The notes: generated from the letters alone by a model not told the origin. 64,000 bases of DNA from Smallanthus sonchifolius (GCA_023525975.1 JAKNSE010000037.1:4756501-4820500); one strand, 5' to 3'; counted from the stretch's first letter, positions 46,530-57,843 are shown. Translations and numbers: made by a program.

Positions 46530-46790
46530 TTATTCACCATGATAAATCCAATTCTGATATGATTGTAGAAACCCACGGTCATGTATGTGGCCATATACCG
46601 TGTTCAAATCCTGTCGACACGCATTACAACAACGTCTACAGGGGCAAAACGCTCTACCTCGACCGTCGACATGGTTCTTGGCCGTCTCTATAAAGTTGCG
46701 AAGACCGCTTAAGAAAGCCGGAGAATTCTGATTTCCCAGTGTAACCCAGCTTTTATCAATTGTCATATCTAGTGTCATAAGCATACACAT
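46530..46790 (-). pseudogene. CACTA transposase-associated domain
   Basis: It encodes DKSWVTLGNQNSPAFLSGLR followed by a cysteine-rich FCPCRRCCN and the ending SYQNWIYHGE. This is the N-terminal transposase-associated module that precedes TNP2 in plant En/Spm elements ('W...HGE'). It belongs to the same transcription unit as the chimera and is separated from it by a frame break. Confidence 0.75.
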
Positions 46791-47039
46791 ATACGTGCAT
46801 ATAATAAATGATATAAATGAATGTATATAAAATTATAAAATATATATTATTTTAATATATAACTAATAGTATTTATAAAATTATGATAAACGACCCGTTT
46901 ACACCATAAATGAAATAAATAATTAACTACACAAAGGTAAAAAAAAAGTCGGGATACATACCTTAAATAAGTTCAATGAAACACAAATATAATGTTATTC
47001 TCACCTCGTCAACGCAACGAGTTCCGAACTTGTAACAAA

Positions 47040-47940
47040 ATTAAATAAAGTTACATATACATACATACACACTTATATATATACATACACAATTATATAG
47101 ATACAAATCATAAAAAAATATATACACACAATTATATACATAAACATACAAACATATATATACATACATACACACAATTATATACATAAATATACATAAA
47201 AAATATATATACCTACAAACATACATACATCCGTTGAACATAAACAAACATACATACAAAAATACATATATAAGCATATGAATAAATACCCTCTTATATA
47301 CCTACACATCACAATTACATACATACATACATAAATAAAAACCCAAATACATAATTACAAACATATACATACAAACATACATACACATATATACATTCAT
47401 ATTAACTAATCATCATAAACACAAATTACACACATACATAAAAACTAATCATCCAAACTAATGATCATAAACACAAATTACACACATACATACAAACTAA
47501 ACATTCAAACTAATCATCATAAACACAAATTACACACATACATACCAACTAAACATTCAAACTAATCATCATAAACACAAATTACACACATACATACAAA
47601 CTAAACATTCAAACTAATCATCATAAACACAAATTACACACATACATACAAACACTAATTTACATAAACTAAATTATATAAAATAATCACACATCTAAAC
47701 CAAATGACATACACTAATCATAATTTAATAATTCCATCATACATACAAATATACATACTCATACATACATAACACATACATACATTATGGGTGTAAGCCT
47801 TTTTCATCATAAAATTACATATATAAATATGTATAAATGCCCTAATTTCATCATAAAATTACATAAATATTTATAAAATCATTAATCTAAACCATATATA
47901 CACACATACAAATAAACACAAACATATACATACAAACATA
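47040..47940. repeat. ATACATACA low-complexity tract and ~52-bp tandem repeats
   Basis: The first part is (TACA)n/(TATA)n simple repeat. From about 47411 to 47655 a unit of about 52 bp, with ATCATAAACACAAATTACAC and CAAACTAAACATTCAAACTA, is repeated four to five times. The region lies between the transposase-associated frame and the right subterminal repeats. Hydrophobic reading frames over it are compositional. Confidence 0.75.
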
Positions 47941-48249
47941 CATCTAAACCTAATTTGTAGAAAAATTACTAACCAAGTTTGCAAATTAGCTTCAAATAGC
48001 TTGAAATCCTTCAAAAATGTTTAAAGCTTCAAACACCTAACAAAAATCAAAGAAATTAAGCCAAAAACCCAAAAATATTAATTTTCTTGTCAAGATTGAA
48101 ACATAGATGTTAACTCACCTCAAAACCCGAGAGATTGGTGAAGATTGCTCCACAAAATACCTAAAAATCGTGAAATCGTCGGAGAGAGAGAGATATGGAG
48201 TGATTTGGGGTTTTTTTTGGTGGAAATGAGAAGCAGAAAGCTGTTTCCT

Positions 48250-48770
48250 CGGTTAATTCGCGCTGAGACCTATACCGACGACATGTCGTCGGTATAGGCT
48301 ATCATGTCGGCGCTGTAGGTTGCTTGTACCGACGACATGTCGGCGCTGTAGGTTGTTTGTACCGACGACATGTCGTCGGTATAGGCTACGTAGGGTTTTG
48401 ACCAGTCAATAAAGTAAAAAATCCTATGCCGACGACATGTCGTCGGTATAGGGCATTCCAGAATTTTTTTAATTTAGAAAAAAAAAAAATTTGACCGACG
48501 AAAATTTATTATATTAAAAAAAACAAAAAGAAAATCAAAATTACCCTATACTGACGACATGTCGTCGGTATAGGTTTTCCCCAAAAATTCATTGGGAGCC
48601 AGCTTTCCCTCCAATCTGCCTCAACCCTATAGCGACGACATGTCGTCGCTATAGGGTGTCCCATTCAAAATTTTGGTTTTCACCTATATCGACGACATGT
48701 CGTCGGTATAGGGTGACCTATGCCGACGACAAGTGTCGTCGGTATAGGCGACGTCGGCACAGGGTCATTT
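48250..48770. repeat. right subterminal palindrome array of the CACTA element
   Basis: Seven to eight copies of CCGACGACATGTCGTCGG-like palindromes lie between 48270 and 48740, again within CCTATACCG/GGTATAGG. They mirror the left array, with more copies at this transposase-upstream end. Confidence 0.85.
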
Positions 48771-48780
48771 CCTTGTAGTG

Positions 48781-49647
48781 TCTCTATGACTATGAAGTGG
48801 CAAGGAGTCAAAGCTCTTTCGTAGTACACCTTGGATTTTAAAATCAAAATCTCCTCTCAATGAATTCAGTGAATTCATTCTACTTCTCCAAATTTTTATC
48901 ATGTTATTTATTGTCTTTGGGTCTTCATCACTAAGAAAAAGAGAAGAACCTAATACTTTGAGAGCCAGTGGATTTCCTCCACAATATCGTGCTAGTTGTA
49001 CTGCAAGCTCCTCAAAACCTTTCATAGGAGTTTTGGATCTGAAGGCATACAAACTTAAAAGCTCTAATGATTCAATATCATTCAATAATTCGAGTTTGTG
49101 CACCGAACACCTCCAAGATATGGACCCAAACCATGCATGTATATCTAGAAGCCTTGTTGTTACTATGATCTTGCTATGTGTATGGCATGACTTTTTTCCA
49201 AGTAAATTACTTAACTCATCTTGGTCACCAATGTCATCAAGAACAATAAGCACCTTCTTCTTTTGCAAGACCTCCTCAATCTTATGTGTACCCTCAGAAA
49301 CATTAGATATCATTATTTCCTTCCCCTTTAAAACATCTTTGAGAAGTTGTTTCTGTAGCCCGAGCACACCATGTTTGTAGTGATCTCCAATCTCTTCAAC
49401 AAAACTGCTGCTTTCAAAATCTTGCTTGTTTAAGTTATAAATGCATCGGGCAAGTGTTGTCTTGCCACTGCCTCCCATGCCACAGATTGCTATAGAATTG
49501 GAGTGCTTGTTTTTCAACCAATAATTGATAACTTCAACTCGAGCGTCCATTCCAATTAAATTCGGTGGAGTACTCCGTTGTTTCAAATCTAGTTTACACT
49601 GAACCGTCTCAACCACTTCTACGATAAAGTTTGTCTCAGACCTGGAA
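48781..49647 (-). pseudogene. NLR2 exon 2, upstream part: NB-ARC P-loop to ARC2
   Basis: After acceptor TTCTTAG it encodes SRSETNFIVEVVETVQCKLD, P-loop GMGGSGKTT, KKVLIVLDDI (kinase-2), SKIIVTTR (RNBS-B), and GGNPLALKVLGSS. It stays open to DSLPLHSHR, where the CACTA end begins. The frame is intact where NLR1 has two deletions, so this copy shows what the family sequence was. From 49648 to 49978 is intron, with a poly-A run near 49905. Confidence 0.85.
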
Positions 49648-50103
49648 CTAAGAAAAAGGAGAGATAGCAAGATCAGTATGAGTTTATTTTTAAAATACTA
49701 TAAACTGTAACTAGAATATGATGAAATCCTAAATTCAATAGCACAAAAAAATCAGACTTTTATGTATGCTGATGAAATTATAAAGCTACAATGATCATAA
49801 AGGTATGAAATCAAAATTCTCTTAATTTTTTGTGTAATGTTATACGCTTTGGTATAAAATTCTGAAAAGTACTCTTAAGTTTGTGACATCGGATGATTTA
49901 TCAAAAAAAAAAAAAAAAAAATTCAACCCAAGCAAGAACTGAGGCTTCTAATTGATATAAAAGTTTCCTGAGCCTTGATGTAACATCCCAAAAGTTTAGT
50001 ATCATTTAAAAACAAGATTTCAAGTTCGGGGTTTAAAACGTAATTATTGCAAAGGGTAGGGGGCAAAATGAAAGATTTTATAAAACTAAAGCCCTACACA
50101 ATT

Positions 50104-51029
50104 GCGAATTTTTTCTTGAAATGGTTGTTTTGGAGATTTTTAACTTTTTTTTAGTGTTGGCGTGGAGGTATTTTGAAATTTGGGTGTTACGTGAACGGCA
50201 ATCCCAGAACTATCCTTTGTTACGTGAATGGCAATCCCGGAACTCCTTTCTCCGTTACCTGCAGTTAGGGTTCCTCATTTTCATGCCAGTTTTTTTTCTG
50301 GTATTATATTGGAACCGAGTTACCATATAACGTCTTGTTTCATTATTGATTCTTTAAGCTATTTATTTCTCAGGGATCAGTAGTATAGGTACTGTTCCTG
50401 CATCTCTTGTGACTTATGCTTCTATTCAAGCATTGAAGCCTGATCTTTTGATAAATGTTGGCACTGCTGGTGGCTTTAAAGTATATTTTTGTGTGCATCC
50501 TCTTATTTTTTTTGTGTCTTGCTTTAAAGTTTATTTTGTCTCTTTTTTTGAAATGGTGGTTTTGGATATTTTTTTTGTGCATCCTCTCTTTAAAGTATAA
50601 ATATTTATATTTTCAGAAAACCAAAATCTGTATATGAACTTTTGTAAACGGTAGTTATACAATTCAATTCAGTTTTGATGTTTTCATGGTTTACAAAGAA
50701 AAACAAGAGTTAATTTTGGTCTCTTTTTCCCATTCATGGGGATTCATGAATTGTGATATGTGAGCCTGTGAGGGGACCCTAACGGCAGTTAACGGAGAAG
50801 GGAGTTCCGGGATTGCTATTCACGTAACAAAGGAGTTCCGGGATTGCCATTCACATATCTTGTACAGTTGTACTTCCGGGAATGCCATTCATGAAACTAG
50901 AGGAGGTGGATGCCACATAGAATAGTTCCGGGATTGCCATTCACGTAACACCCAAATTCCAAAATACCTCTAACACCAGCACTAAAAAACGTTAAAAATC
51001 TCCAAAACCACCATTTCAAAAAAAAATTC
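50104..51029. mobile_element. Pack-MULE-like element carrying a captured gene exon
   Basis: Long inverted ends (left 50104-50272, right 50773-51029) share GAATTTTTT, GAAATGG, TTTTGGAGATTTTTAAC and repeated GGCAATCCCGGAACT. An 8-bp duplication ACACAATT flanks it (50096-50103 and 51030-51037). Length and duplication fit Mutator-like elements. The interior holds an exon of a host metabolic gene. Confidence 0.65.
50374..50480 (+). pseudogene. MTN-like: captured exon of 5'-methylthioadenosine nucleosidase
   Basis: Between CTCAG and AAA|GTATAT the exon reads ISSIGTVPASLVTYASIQ and ALKPDLLINVGTAGGFK. This is the conserved segment of plant methylthioadenosine/S-adenosylhomocysteine nucleosidase (GTVPASLVT.ASIQALKPD..IN.GT.GGFK). 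The enzyme removes adenine from methylthioadenosine in the Yang cycle, which feeds ethylene and polyamine synthesis. Only one exon of about 35 codons with its splice sites is present, so it cannot make an enzyme. Confidence 0.7.
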
Positions 51030-52389
51030 ACACAATTACAACAGCCGCCATCTTTCATCATCTTCGTTCCCTCTCGTCGACCAGCAGCTCCAGTCTTCCC
51101 CACCGCCGCGAAACCCTAAACCAGCCCTCCTTAGCCATCTATGGTGCTCAAGCTGTCAAGGAACGAAGGATTTACGAGTAGATACACCCAGGCAGCCATG
51201 AAAAACGGCCATTCGGGTTGATTCTGTGAGAGAAAATAGGACGGCCGACAATACGATTGTCGTGGTGGTTCGTCTCAGTTAATGGCAGGTGGTGGCAGTG
51301 TAATCAGCGGGAGAAAGAGAGAGCTATATAGAGAGAACGATGACGTGATGAATCCGTTAACGGGGTCACGTACGGCTCAACGGTGACGGTGAAGTGTCTG
51401 GATGGAGGTTCACGACAGCAACGGTGTGTACGGACGAGACGCTTATGTGTTTTACGGCAATTATCCAAGTGGGTGGTGACTGTTATGGCTGGTAGTAGCC
51501 ATCGGTGGAGATAAGCTTCACGGAGATGAATGGTGGATGGTAGACGATGTTGGCTGAGTCTCATGGCAAACAGCCTCATGGTGGCTCGATTAGTGGTTGA
51601 AGGTGGTGGTGGTACAAATAGTGGGTAGCGGGGATGGTGACAGCGGTGGTTAGCGGTGGAGGTACGGTGGTAGTGAGGGCTGTTGTGGTAGTGGTTCATG
51701 GTGGTTCGGTGGTGACCATGACAAGCCTCCTGGAGGTGGTTCATGATGGTGGTTAGTAGCGACATAATGGTTCAGGTGTGGGTTCACGGTGGCTCACGTG
51801 AAGGTAGTGGTTAGCTCGTGGTGGTTAGTAGCGGTTAATGGTGGCCGATGACAGTTGGTCACGGTTACATGATGGTTCACGGCGATTCCATGGTGACGGG
51901 GCAGATGACATGAGTATGGTGAGGCTATGGCGAGGACGGATAGAACTGAGTTCATCTCGTGGTAACCGGCGCGTCGAGACGAGTTCGAGGGCTTTCGAAT
52001 CACCCGATTCGAAGTCTGTATGGTCGAGTCCCGGTTACATTATTGATCGTGCTCGAGAAGGTATAAATCCTAACCCGTAGAATAATTAATACTAGCTCGA
52101 GTCATACATACCGTATTTGAGGAGGACGTGTAGAGACCTCTTTTGATAAATAATTAACGACAATTATGTATTTTTAATAATTATCGCTTGTTAAAACGTT
52201 TTAGGTACATTGTATCCATGCTAGTTGCTAAAGCTCGATTGTATGAATTATTGTTGATTGATTTGGGATGGAAATGGACAATTTAAATTGTCGGGTTTTA
52301 GACAAAAACAAACGGAACGCTATCCGATTTTCGTTAGAATTAAGGAAGCATATTTTACCTAGACGTCCTCTTTACGGTATGGGTTGTTT

Positions 52390-52600
52390 GGGGAGAAGGA
52401 CCAGTTCATGCGAACTTAGCATGTTCGCCTGGAGCATTTGGCGAACTTGACATGTTCGCCTAATGTAGAGGAGGCGAACTTACTGTATGTTCGCCTAAGT
52501 CAAGTGGCGAACTTAGCCTTATGTTCGCTAAACCTAAGTAGCGAACTTACCATGTTCGCCTAGGCCATGAGTGGTGAACTTTCCCAAGTTCGCCAAACCC
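52390..52600. repeat. GGCGAAC/GTTCGCC hairpin array in the intron LTR
   Basis: GGCGAACTT and GTTCGCC alternate about every 20 nt through this stretch, so each pair can form a small stem-loop. The layout resembles the TAGCGGNCCGCTA array in the gypsy A LTR, though the sequence is unrelated. Confidence 0.65.
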
Positions 52601-53742
52601 TAAAGATAGAATCGTATAGTGTCGATTATGACAGTTGTCTTAACTTATATGAATGAATTATCCAGATTGTGCGTGACAAAGTTTGGGCGGTAGATAACAC
52701 ATCGAGGCTAGCTTATTAGGTGAGTTCTAGAGCCCTTTCTTTAAATGATTTAATAACCGTTTTGGGCTAGTGTGCATACTTACGAAATGATGTTTTATGA
52801 AATGATGTTTACGAAATGAGGTTTACGAAATGATGTTTATGAAGGATGATGTTTATGAAATGTTTTGCCAAATGAAGTATATGAAAGGTTTACGAATCAA
52901 ACATTGTTTAATAAAACATACGAATGCTTTAACTAAAATGAGGTAAAGGTTTTATGAAAGTCACTAATGAACGAATCTGTCACGAGTTCCTACGGGAGCA
53001 AAGGTATGTATGTATGTATGTATTTGGCCTCACCCTTACGGGAGGCCTTTGTGGCTGGCTAACGGTTGAACAACTGGTTGATGATGGGGTGACGACGGTC
53101 ACCCATGGGATTACGGGGATCCCGATGGAAGGTACTATTCCTTGTGGGGAAATAGTGCCTAAGGTACGGGTTGGTGTCGAAAGGCTCTGAGGTAGCGGGC
53201 CCTAGGAGTTCTCCGCCCGAAGGACAGTACGGTGTTGATGGGCCTAGTGGTGGCGTGCCTTGGGGTTTCTCGGCCAACCCCTGATGAGGAATTGACGGTT
53301 ATGAAAAGGCGCAGATTCGGTTCATGTTGACTTATGTTATGATGCTATGTTACGATGTTTCGATGATGTTAAGTTATTGCATGTTTTACGTACGCTTTTG
53401 TTAAATAAATGTATGTTATGTTTTGGCAAAATGTTTATGTTAAGGTTTTATGTAAAGCTAGAACTCACCAGCGTATGGACGATGGATGGTGATGCTTGGC
53501 AAGCGAGAAGAGTTACCCGGTCGATCTACGAAGTCTGGCATCCCGTTGTGTTTTGTTTATGTTATAGACAATGTTTACGCTTTCGCATGTTTAGCTATGT
53601 TGACGTTATGATTGAATGAAATTTTTCGCTGCGTTATTTGATATTCAAGTTTAAAAACTGTTTGTGAATGAGTAAATCCAACAAGTGAGGCCTCCCGGGT
53701 TTGGGGCCTTACACTTGAAATATAAACATGAATCACATATAC

Positions 53743-54238
53743 CTTGAAAGTTCCATGCCTTTCAAATTAGCAATCTCTGTTAGTGCTGCCTCCATCGCCT
53801 TACATTCACCTCTGTCCATTTTATCCCTTCTTTTGTTAGTGCTTTCAGTTTTGATACTTCAATAGCAAAACTTCGTCTTTGGTTCCTGACATCTGATGGA
53901 TCAACGTGATAAAAAATCGGTAAAACGAAATGATTGCACTCCCTTCTTTGATCCAGGATCAAGCAAAGCTCATCCAGACACCATCTAGAATTTGCATAGT
54001 TATCCGATAATACAACTATAGAAGCCCTAGATCCGATTATTGCGGACTCGATTTCCGGCTTTAGTTCTTCGCCTCTGTTGATTTCATCGTTGTCTCTGAA
54101 AGTGCAAAGCCCTGCTACTACTAATGCATGATAGAGATGATCGGTAAAAGTACGACGAGTATCTTCACCTCTAAAGCTGAGAAACACATCATACGTAACG
54201 GTATGAGTATGATTTGGGCGCGATGAAGTAGAAGCCAT
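53743..54238 (-). pseudogene. NLR2 exon 1: TIR domain with a 1-nt deletion near its end
   Basis: From MASTSSRPNHTH (ATG 54238, aligned with the NLR1 start) it gives YDVFLSFRGEDTR, IVVLSDNYANSRWCLDEL with the catalytic-type glutamate, and FVLPIFYHVDPSDVRNQ. After NVRRW a missing A puts QH and a stop in frame. Past it, the other frame continues AALTEIANLKGMELS to donor CAAG|GTATAT. Exon length 496 has remainder 1 where phase requires 2, which confirms the loss. A further ATG at 54301 is in frame but has no counterpart in NLR1. Confidence 0.83.
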
Positions 54239-55560
54239 TGAAATCGGTATATTAGAGGTTTGAAGTAATTTGAGAAACGAAGGGGATGAATATAAAGGCA
54301 TGGAAATTCAAAAAATATCAAGGAAGTTTACAGAATTTTTTTTTAACGACAACGAATACTATAACTTAGGTCATCCGGATATATTCATTGCTAAAAGGCC
54401 ACCTATGTCCGTGAACGCAGACACGCTGATGACGTGGCTCGCCCATTATTCATAGGAAACCCACCATCCAAATGTCCAATATGATAAAACCACTCGTCCA
54501 CCTGAATATATTATACCAAGTTTGAAGATGTTGAAGCGGATAGTGACATGTTTTATCTTGACCCAATCCTTCCCGCGTGGTTTATGTCGATGACAATTCC
54601 AATTTATATGTTATACCCAAAATATAATAATCTTATTATACATTTATATGTCTTGACCCAATCCTTACACACCAACCCCATATTCTATTTATTCCGATTT
54701 ATATGTTTATACCCAAAATATAATAATCTTATTATACATTTATGTCTTCACCCAACCCTTACACACCGACCCCATATTTTATTTCTTTACTGAGAAGTTT
54801 GATATTAAATATTTACAGTCTTATCGGTACAACAGCCTTATTTTATTGGTACAACAAAATTAATATGGGTTGTATAGAGTGTGTTTTTCACTCATACGGG
54901 TGGTATAATAGATAATCGTATAACCTTTTCTCACCTACAATACGGCCTATTTCTCGATGTGACTGATCTCTAGAACGTTGTCAGTTTGACTAAGCATTAT
55001 ACGACATGTATTGGGCAATACAACTCGTACGATTTGAAAGTCACAGTGATGTCTTATTGGTGGTGGTGGTGTACTAATATATTATCCCATTTAATATATA
55101 AATTATAAACATAGCAGGGAATAGCATTGTTTTTAGAACCGGGCACATAACTAGTTCGGTTGTGTGTAGTTGAACCGCTCTCGTTTGAACCGGCCTGTCA
55201 CCGGTCGGACCGGTGAACCGGACCGGGGGTCGGACCGGATTTCAAAAAAAAAATAATTCTTCAAAATCTCATTTTCTTATTCTCCTTTTTATTGATTAAC
55301 CATGTGAAATGAATAGTAACTTATGTGAAATTACAAAGTTGTCCTTCATTTGAGATTAATTACAAGAATGTCTTCTTTCATTGTAAAAGAGAGAATATGG
55401 ATGATGGAAAAATGGTAATTATTATCCACTTCATCCCCAATTTATAAGTAGTAAAAGACAATAAGCAGTTTTTTTATTTAGCCCCCTCAGCTTTAATAAG
55501 TTTAATATTTGGTCCCTCAACTTTAATAAACCTTTTTCTATAACTCAATTACATTACGAC
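54239..55560. other. upstream region of NLR2
   Basis: It should hold the NLR2 promoter, but I cannot point to a convincing TATA box. A unit containing ATACCCAAAATATAATAATC and TTACACACC is tandemly repeated twice with a period near 98 bp (54601-54790). At 55130-55240 ACCGGT/GGACCGG is repeated. At 55485-55545 is transposon-like wording (GGTCCCTCAACTTTAATAA). No gene is seen. Confidence 0.5.
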
Positions 55561-55996
55561 CTACGTTTCGACGCCGCTGTAACGCGGGGTGGTTCGAGTT
55601 ACTATATGTTTCGACGCCGTCGCAACGTGGGGCGGTAGGGTTAGTCTACGTTTTGACGCCACCGTGACGCGAGGTGGTTCGAGTTACTGTATGTTTCGAA
55701 TCCGCCAACGCGGGGCAGTTCGAGTTGATGTAAGCAGGGGCACAGCTTTCTTAGGGCCCGGGGGGCCCCTCCCCCCCATTTTTCGCTCATTAGTGTAAAT
55801 TTATATGTATTCGGCCGATTTTTTCGCTCAATAGTGTTAATTTATACGTATTCGGACGAAAATTTTATAGTTCCGGCCCTCCTGATAGGGAAAAAAAGAT
55901 CCCGGCCCCCCCTACGTTTTTCTTCAAGCTTCGCCACTAGATGTACGTTTCAACGCCACCACAACGCGAGGCGGTGGTGGCGGGTAAATCCCCTAG
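55560..55996 (+). mobile_element. Helitron-like 3' end with minisatellite
   Basis: Four or five loose copies of a ~55-bp GTTTCGACGCC...AACGCGGGGYGGT unit precede a hairpin with stem CGCCACCAC (55954-55962) and GTGGTGGCG (55974-55982). Ten bases later comes CTAG followed by T. Hairpin, spacing and CTRR-T are the signature of a Helitron 3' end. The 5' TC end was not found and no RepHel is present. Confidence 0.55.
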
Positions 55997-56267
55997 TTAA
56001 TTTAATATTCCAAGTTGCATATTTCAATTATTTAAGTTTTCATATGACATTAAAATTGCTATTTCACATAAAAACAATAAATGTTTTATATTTTGTATCT
56101 ATATACATATTTTTAATTTTCATATTATTTATTACGTGTTTTGTAATTTCACATTAAAATTGCAATTTCGCATTAAAAACAATTTCACATAAAATTGCAA
56201 TTTCACATAAAATGTTTTATATTTTGTATCTATATACATATTTTCAATTTCACGTAAAAACAATAAA

Positions 56268-56476
56268 CAACCACTAGCTTAGTCTAGTGGCAAAGGTGTA
56301 TGTCCAATACTTCTTCAAAATGGAGGGTTCAAGTCTCATTTGTGACAAAAAAAAAAGGGGGTCCAAGTTGGGCCAGGGGGTTTTCTCACCTATGGTGTGT
56401 TTCCTCCTGTGGGTGTGGAGATGATCGGTTGGGCCAGTGACCCGTCAGTGATCCAAATTGCCGTTCAAAAAAAACA
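56268..56476 (+). mobile_element. tRNA-derived SINE
   Basis: A-box TTAGTCTAGTGGC, B-box GGTTCAAGTCTC and an A-rich end, flanked by the 13-bp duplication TAAAAACAATAAA (56255-56267 and 56477-56489). The sequence around it (56000-56570) repeats TTTCACATAAAA blocks and shows no gene. From 56577 to 57190 I see nothing beyond a C-rich stretch (56960-57130). Confidence 0.82.
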
Positions 56477-57187
56477 TAAAAACAATAAAATTGCAATTTC
56501 ACATATTTTGTATCTAAGTTTTCATATTATTTTTTATAAAACAATAAACGTTTCATTATATATGTTATATTTATTCTCTCTCTAGACAGGTCCATTAACA
56601 TGTGACATGTTTCTAAATAGTTCGTGTTCATGTTTGGAAAAAATGTCACGATTAGTTATCGTGTCGTGTTAGGTCATCGTGTCTTATCGTGTCGTGTCTG
56701 ACATGTTATGTCAGCCCTACCCTGACTACTGCCCCATAACTAAAATGTTGGGGTTCAAATTTTACAAAATGCAGGTATGATGTATTTATTATAGAAAATC
56801 TAGGTCAATTAAAAAAAAGGTAAAAACTTACCTAATTATCAGATGAGAGATGAAAAATAAAACATTTCGAAAATAAGTAAAAAAGATATTAAAATTGGTA
56901 TCCCATAGACCAGACTTACCAATTGAACCAAACTCCAAGTTTGTTTAGACTGTGCGTAATACCCCCACCTCCGTCTTATTGTGCCACCTCACCAGCTACA
57001 GCTCCTCCCCCCTTGTGCATGTGATCACACTCACGCCCCCTTAATTGCCCCTCACGCCCCCTTAATTGCCCCCCCACGCCCCCTCTCACGCCTGGGCGGC
57101 GCAGTGTTCCAGGCCCCTCACCCCCTCCACGTCAACCTAGTCACGTCCCTCACCCCATCCATTACACAGAGCCTTAATACATAGATG

Positions 57188-57221
<34 letters not shown>

Positions 57222-57224
<3 letters not shown>

Positions 57225-57798
57225 GAGCTTCAAATAAAAAGTAGTTTTTCGCTAAGAAATCTAAGAAATGACAAAAACGCTAAAAAAACAATATCAAACG
57301 AACTCCGATTGAGCTCATTTCAGCGGCGTTGGAACCGTCTCGTCGAACTCTACCATCTTAGCTTTTAGGGTTTAGCTTTTAAGGTTTAGATTTTACGTTT
57401 GAAATTTAGGGTTTTAGCCTAATGGTTTAGCCTTAGGGTTTAGCTTTTAGAGTTTAGGTTTTATGGTTTCTGTTTTTTTTTGGGGTGGGGTGGGGGGTTA
57501 ACGTTTTTAGGGGTGGGTGGGGGTAGGTTTAGGTTTTTTTGGGGGGTGGGGTGGGGGGGGGGGTTTAGGTTTTTTGGGGGGGGGGGGGGGGTGGGGGAGG
57601 TGGTTTTAGGATTTTCGGGGTGGGGTTGGAGGGGGGGTTTAGGTTTTTGGGGGTGCGGGTGGAGGGGGTTTAGGTTTTTGGGTCCGGTTTAGGGTTCGAT
57701 AAAACGGTTCCAACGCCGCTGTAATGAGCTCAATCGGAGTTCGTTTGACCCACTTCTTAGCGTTTCTTAGCGAAAAACCACTTCTTAGTGGAACCTTT

Positions 57799-57801
<3 letters not shown>
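57222..57801. mobile_element. (TA)n-embedded MITE with G-rich core
   Basis: Long inverted ends carry CAAACGAACTCCGATTGAGC and AACGCCGCTG/CAGCGGCGTT, flanked on both sides by (TA)n. The core (57360-57690) has degenerate GGGTTTAG and GGTTTAGGTTTTTGGGG wording with many G runs, so strong G-quadruplex potential on the plus strand. Reading frames in it are low-complexity. Confidence 0.75.

Positions 57802-57840
<39 letters not shown>

Positions 57841-57843
<3 letters not shown>

Larger units (their letters stand above)
43584..48780 (-). mobile_element. CACTA (En/Spm) transposon inserted in the NLR2 NB-ARC exon
   Basis: The ends are CACTACAACAG and CTTGTAGTG, a terminal inverted repeat of eight bases, CACTACAA. 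The target duplication is 3 bp, TCT (43581-43583 and 48781-48783), as the superfamily requires. Both subterminal regions hold palindromes CCGACGACATGTCGTCGG. The single transposase-derived gene on the minus strand is an internal-deletion chimera without a catalytic core, so the element cannot move alone. Total 5197 bp. Confidence 0.93.
49979..53713 (+). mobile_element. LTR-like element (probable solo LTR) in the NLR2 TIR/NB-ARC intron
   Basis: It begins TGTAACATCCC, ends GGGGCCTTACA, and is flanked by CTTGA (49974-49978 and 53714-53718). There is no pol and no internal pair of repeats. The sensible reading is a long solo LTR. It has a 52390-52600 array of GGCGAAC/GTTCGCC, a GGTGGT-rich region (51480-51860) and a CCTTACGGGAGG/GGCCCTAGGAG segment (53030-53280). 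It carries a nested Pack-MULE-like element (50104-51029). Confidence 0.72.
39577..54238 (-). pseudogene. NLR2: TNL with integrated HMA domain, split by a CACTA element
   Basis: This is a paralogue of NLR1 with the same exon plan: TIR 54238-53743, NB-ARC 49647-48781 continued at 43583-43313, linker 43216-43151, LRR 41963-41742 and 41649-40933, C-JID 40822-40231, linker 40145-40069, HMA 39813-39577. A CACTA element interrupts the NB-ARC exon and the first intron holds a 3.7-kb LTR-like element. The TIR exon lacks one base near its end (RRW followed by QH and a stop). The NB-ARC parts sum to 1138 bp and, minus the 3-bp target duplication, to 1135 bp. That is exactly what phase demands, so the insertion caused no other loss. 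All exons after NB-ARC are open. Role as for NLR1. Confidence 0.85.

Noticed and set aside
47041..47277. Cysteine/tyrosine-rich membrane-like protein
   Set aside because: Translation of a TACATA simple repeat.
43600..48770. Possible CRISPR-like repeat array (short palindromic repeats)
   Set aside because: The palindromes have irregular spacing, sit only near CACTA ends and the sequence is plant nuclear; there are no cas genes.
51304..52003. Histidine/threonine-rich proteins on the minus strand
   Set aside because: Frames over a GGTGGT-rich stretch of an LTR-like element; no conserved domain.
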